NCBI GenBank assembly: GCA_024644505.1
Contig: JAHEHQ010000107.1
Location: 1 to 8,148 of the forward strand
Length of the DNA stretch: 8,148 nucleotides
Reading direction: 5' to 3'
Source of the DNA: Gammaproteobacteria bacterium
GTDB taxonomy: Bacteria; Pseudomonadota; Gammaproteobacteria; Chromatiales; Chromatiaceae
Under the pieces are notes generated by a model. The model was not told the DNA's origin. It saw nothing but the letters and a program-made list of their open reading frames with translations, and ran no database searches. Both the position numbers and the translations under genes were made by a program. Below are positions 7,241 to 8,148 of the stretch, piece after piece. Numbering within the stretch: the stretch's first letter is position 1; every line of letters starts with the position of its first letter.

Positions 7241-7266
7241 CAACAGGCCCTTTCAAGGGCCTGTTG
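7241..7266. repeat. perfect inverted repeat before the coiled-coil protein gene
   Basis: CAACAGGCCC (7241-7250) pairs with GGGCCTGTTG (7257-7266). The six bases between, TTTCAA, can add two more pairs, giving up to 12 base pairs. On the minus strand the hairpin ends about eight bases before the GAGGT ribosome binding site of the downstream gene. No T-run follows on either strand, so it is not a typical terminator. A role in mRNA processing, in protecting the upstream message or as a partial terminator setting the ratio of the two proteins is inference. Confidence 0.7.
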
Positions 7267-7271
7267 ACGTT

Positions 7272-7338
7272 TATCCCGACGGCACCGCCCTGTGCCGTAT
7301 CTTCATCCCTGAAGGGCGGGGATTTGTATTATGGGATA
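7272..7338. repeat. structured element with nested hairpins and possible pseudoknot
   Basis: TATCCC (7272-7277) can pair with GGGATA (7333-7338) and enclose the element. Inside, ACGGCAC (7279-7285) and GTGCCGT (7292-7298) form a seven-pair hairpin. Its loop CGCCCT (7286-7291) is complementary to AGGGCG (7313-7318), the layout of an H-type pseudoknot. CTTCA and TGAAG (7301-7314) form another small stem. The element begins directly after the stop of the sulfur globule family gene. The edge sequence, TTCATCCCTGAAGGGCGGGG, resembles from memory the ends of IS200/IS605-family elements, but no transposase or TnpB gene is present. Confidence 0.5.
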
Positions 7339-7339
7339 C

Positions 7340-7720
7340 TTACTTGGTTTCAGCGGCCGGAGCCTGCGGGGCAACCATGGCAGGTGCGCCGTACGGGGCA
7401 GCATAAGGTGCGCCGTAGCCGTAAGGTGCGCCATAGCCGTAAGGTGCGCCGTAACCGTAAGGACCATAACCGCCATAGGGATGGCCGTAACCGTATCCGC
7501 GACCATAGCCGTATCCACGACCATATCCGGATCCGCGGGCACTGGTGTTCATGTTGAAGTTCATGTCACCGAACATGTCCCCCCAGCCGTCGCCCAGCCA
7601 GTCGTTGTATCCGCTGCCATATCCGGGTCCACCCCAGGGACCACCACCCCACCATGCGGAAGCGGAAGCGGAGGCACCGATCAATGCGGCAACTGCAGCA
7701 ACTTTAACGATAGTTTTCAT
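7340..7720 (-). CDS. sulfur globule family protein, Gly/Tyr-rich, exported
   Basis: This small protein (126 residues) has a clear signal peptide (MKTIVKVAAVAALIGASASASA) cut near residue 22. The mature form begins WWGGGPWGG, as in the Gly/Tyr-rich sulfur globule envelope proteins (SgpA/B/C, also called CV proteins) of purple sulfur bacteria, which coat stored sulfur in the periplasm. The middle has an Asp/Asn/Met segment (40-59). GYGRGY follows at 65-70 and 71-76, then three perfect GYGAPY units at 89-106, ending in a Pro/Ala-rich tail. There is no cysteine, so binding would be structural. The ATG has GGAG about seven bases upstream and an AT-rich promoter region. It is probably co-transcribed with the coiled-coil gene 119 bases downstream. 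The tail and acidic segment make it longer than the classical Sgp proteins as I recall them. Another Gly/Tyr-rich envelope protein cannot be excluded. Confidence 0.85.
   Translation of the reverse strand: MKTIVKVAAVAALIGASASASAWWGGGPWGGPGYGSGYNDWLGDGWGDMFGDMNFNMNTSARGSGYGRGYGYGRGYGYGHPYGGYGPYGYGAPYGYGAPYGYGAPYAAPYGAPAMVAPQAPAAETK
7403..7456 (-). repeat. three tandem 18-base repeats encoding GYGAPY
   Basis: The plus strand carries near-identical units of the form GTAAGGTGCGCC(G/A)TA(G/A)CC. They encode three identical hexapeptides at residues 89-106. The few base differences are silent, between Tyr or Gly codons. Copy number could change by slippage, which would alter protein length in multiples of six residues without breaking the frame. 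Confidence 0.85.
7475..7528 (-). repeat. 18-base repeats encoding GYGRGY, GYGRGY, GYGHPY
   Basis: Residues 65-82 form a second hexapeptide array in the same protein, two identical GYGRGY units and a diverged GYGHPY that leads into the GYGAPY array. The Arg-rich and Pro-rich hexapeptides share the GYG start, so both arrays probably grew from one unit. Confidence 0.75.
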
Positions 7721-7776
7721 GTCTAATCTCCAATTTCTGTTGTGTGATGCATTTAGTTTGTTAAATCTAGAAAGCG

Positions 7777-7803
7777 GTTACTGCCTTGCCCTCTTGGAGT
7801 AAC
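7777..7803. promoter_or_regulatory. inverted repeat GTTACT/AGTAAC upstream of the sulfur globule family gene
   Basis: Six-base arms GTTACT (7777-7782) and AGTAAC (7798-7803) flank a 15-base centre, beginning 57 bases before the start codon. It would sit at the 5' end of the transcript if the proposed promoter is right, either as a leader hairpin that protects the mRNA or as an operator. The arms are short, so chance is possible. Confidence 0.3.
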
Positions 7804-7805
7804 AG

Positions 7806-7832
7806 AATATAAGCATTTTCTTAAATTAACAA
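7806..7832 (-). promoter_or_regulatory. candidate sigma70-type promoter of the sulfur globule family gene
   Basis: On the minus strand TTGTTA (7827-7832) and TATATT (7806-7811) are separated by 15 bases; shifting either box by a base gives a spacing closer to normal. Upstream sequence (about 7833-7860) is strongly AT-rich with runs of A and T and could act as an UP element. The leader would be about 80 bases. This fits a highly expressed structural gene but is a pattern guess. Confidence 0.4.
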
Positions 7833-7879
7833 ATATAAATATTTTATGCCGGAAAAAAAATACTTATTAGCATCGGCGT

Positions 7880-8148
7880 CTAAGATTGGTCGGAAGGCTG
7901 AAGGAGGTTGGGACTCTCTGTCCCTGGAGCGCCAGGTTCTTCTTCCAGTTCGTCCATTTCGTCGAACTCATCGAAGGGCTCGGAATCGAGGGGCGGATTG
8001 CCGTTATATACATCGTATAGCCGTTTCTGCAGATAGGCGTCGCGTATGAATTCATAAGGATCCAATGCGGCCATCTGGAGCACCTTGCTGGCACCCAGCA
8101 GATCGGCCCGCCGGTCGACGAACCACAACGCCAGCATTCCCCAGGTTA
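7880..8148 (-). CDS. hypothetical protein, C-terminal part with acidic tail (cut by window edge)
   Basis: The frame stays open to the right edge, so the start is outside. An ATG at 8135-8137 has GGGGA touching it and is probably internal, since the codons before it (Thr-Trp-Gly) also fit. The visible part reads TWGMLALWFVDRRADLLGAS and continues with a predicted helical stretch to about YDVYNGNPP. Then comes an acidic, low-complexity tail (DSEPFDEFDEMDELEEE) and a Pro/Ser-rich end. I do not recognise the family. No signal peptide or membrane segment can be judged from the fragment. It lies upstream of the sulfur globule family gene on the same strand. A T8 run at 7853-7860 (minus strand) follows its stop, but only a weak four-pair stem precedes it, so a terminator there is doubtful. 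Confidence 0.6.
   Translation of the reverse strand, partial: TWGMLALWFVDRRADLLGASKVLQMAALDPYEFIRDAYLQKRLYDVYNGNPPLDSEPFDEFDEMDELEEEPGAPGTESPNLLQPSDQS

Noticed and set aside
7403..7528. Short regular repeats considered as a CRISPR array
   Set aside because: The 18-base units are contiguous, in frame and encode hexapeptides, with no unique spacers.
7331..7726. Plus-strand frames rich in Arg, Val or Ala opposite the sulfur globule family gene
   Set aside because: The repeat units give long open frames on both strands. Only the minus strand encodes a signal peptide followed by Gly/Tyr repeats.
7853..7882. T8 run after the stop of the right-edge gene considered as a terminator
   Set aside because: The only preceding stem is TTAG/CTAA with four pairs, too weak for an intrinsic terminator. 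The run may instead be part of the AT-rich promoter upstream region.

Overview
The window looks like a chromosomal segment of a sulfur-oxidising gammaproteobacterium. The three pyruvate dehydrogenase proteins are of the E. coli type: a homodimeric AceE-class E1 of 882 residues, an E2 with tandem lipoyl domains, and an Lpd with the HPHPTL signature. Upstream of them lie two small exported proteins that resemble sulfur globule envelope proteins, which suggests purple sulfur bacteria or related sulfur oxidisers and symbionts. This assignment is inference from protein character; no rRNA or other taxonomic marker is present.

Every gene I accept lies on the minus strand, so transcription runs from high to low coordinates. 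Right to left the order is: (1) the 3' end of an unidentified protein with an acidic tail, 7880-8148; (2) an AT-rich promoter region, about 7721-7879; (3) a Gly/Tyr-rich sulfur globule family protein, 7340-7720; (4) a 119-base spacer packed with inverted repeats, 7221-7339; (5) an exported Gln/Glu/Arg-rich coiled-coil protein, 6558-7220, possibly SgpD-like; (6) an intrinsic terminator, 6468-6502; (7) a non-coding region of about 380 bases that holds a compound inverted repeat upstream of aceE, near 6193-6237; (8) aceE, 3436-6084; (9) aceF, 1779-3428, 7 bases after aceE; (10) a 156-base gap; (11) lpdA, 162-1622; (12) the 5' end of an alpha/beta hydrolase, 1-118.

aceE, aceF and lpdA encode the complete pyruvate dehydrogenase complex, which turns pyruvate, CoA and NAD+ into acetyl-CoA, CO2 and NADH. 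aceE and aceF look translationally linked, while lpdA could also have its own promoter. The two exported proteins both start, after predicted signal cleavage, with Trp-Trp. They probably act together in the periplasm, with a low-complexity Gly/Tyr protein and a coiled-coil protein as two kinds of structural subunit. The terminator at 6468-6502 separates this pair from the pyruvate dehydrogenase operon, so their adjacency need not mean a shared function.

The most interesting signals are the structured spacer between the two exported-protein genes, which includes a possible pseudoknot; the 31-residue repeat in the coiled-coil protein; and the inverted repeat in front of aceE. I see no CRISPR array, tRNA, rRNA or intact mobile element.
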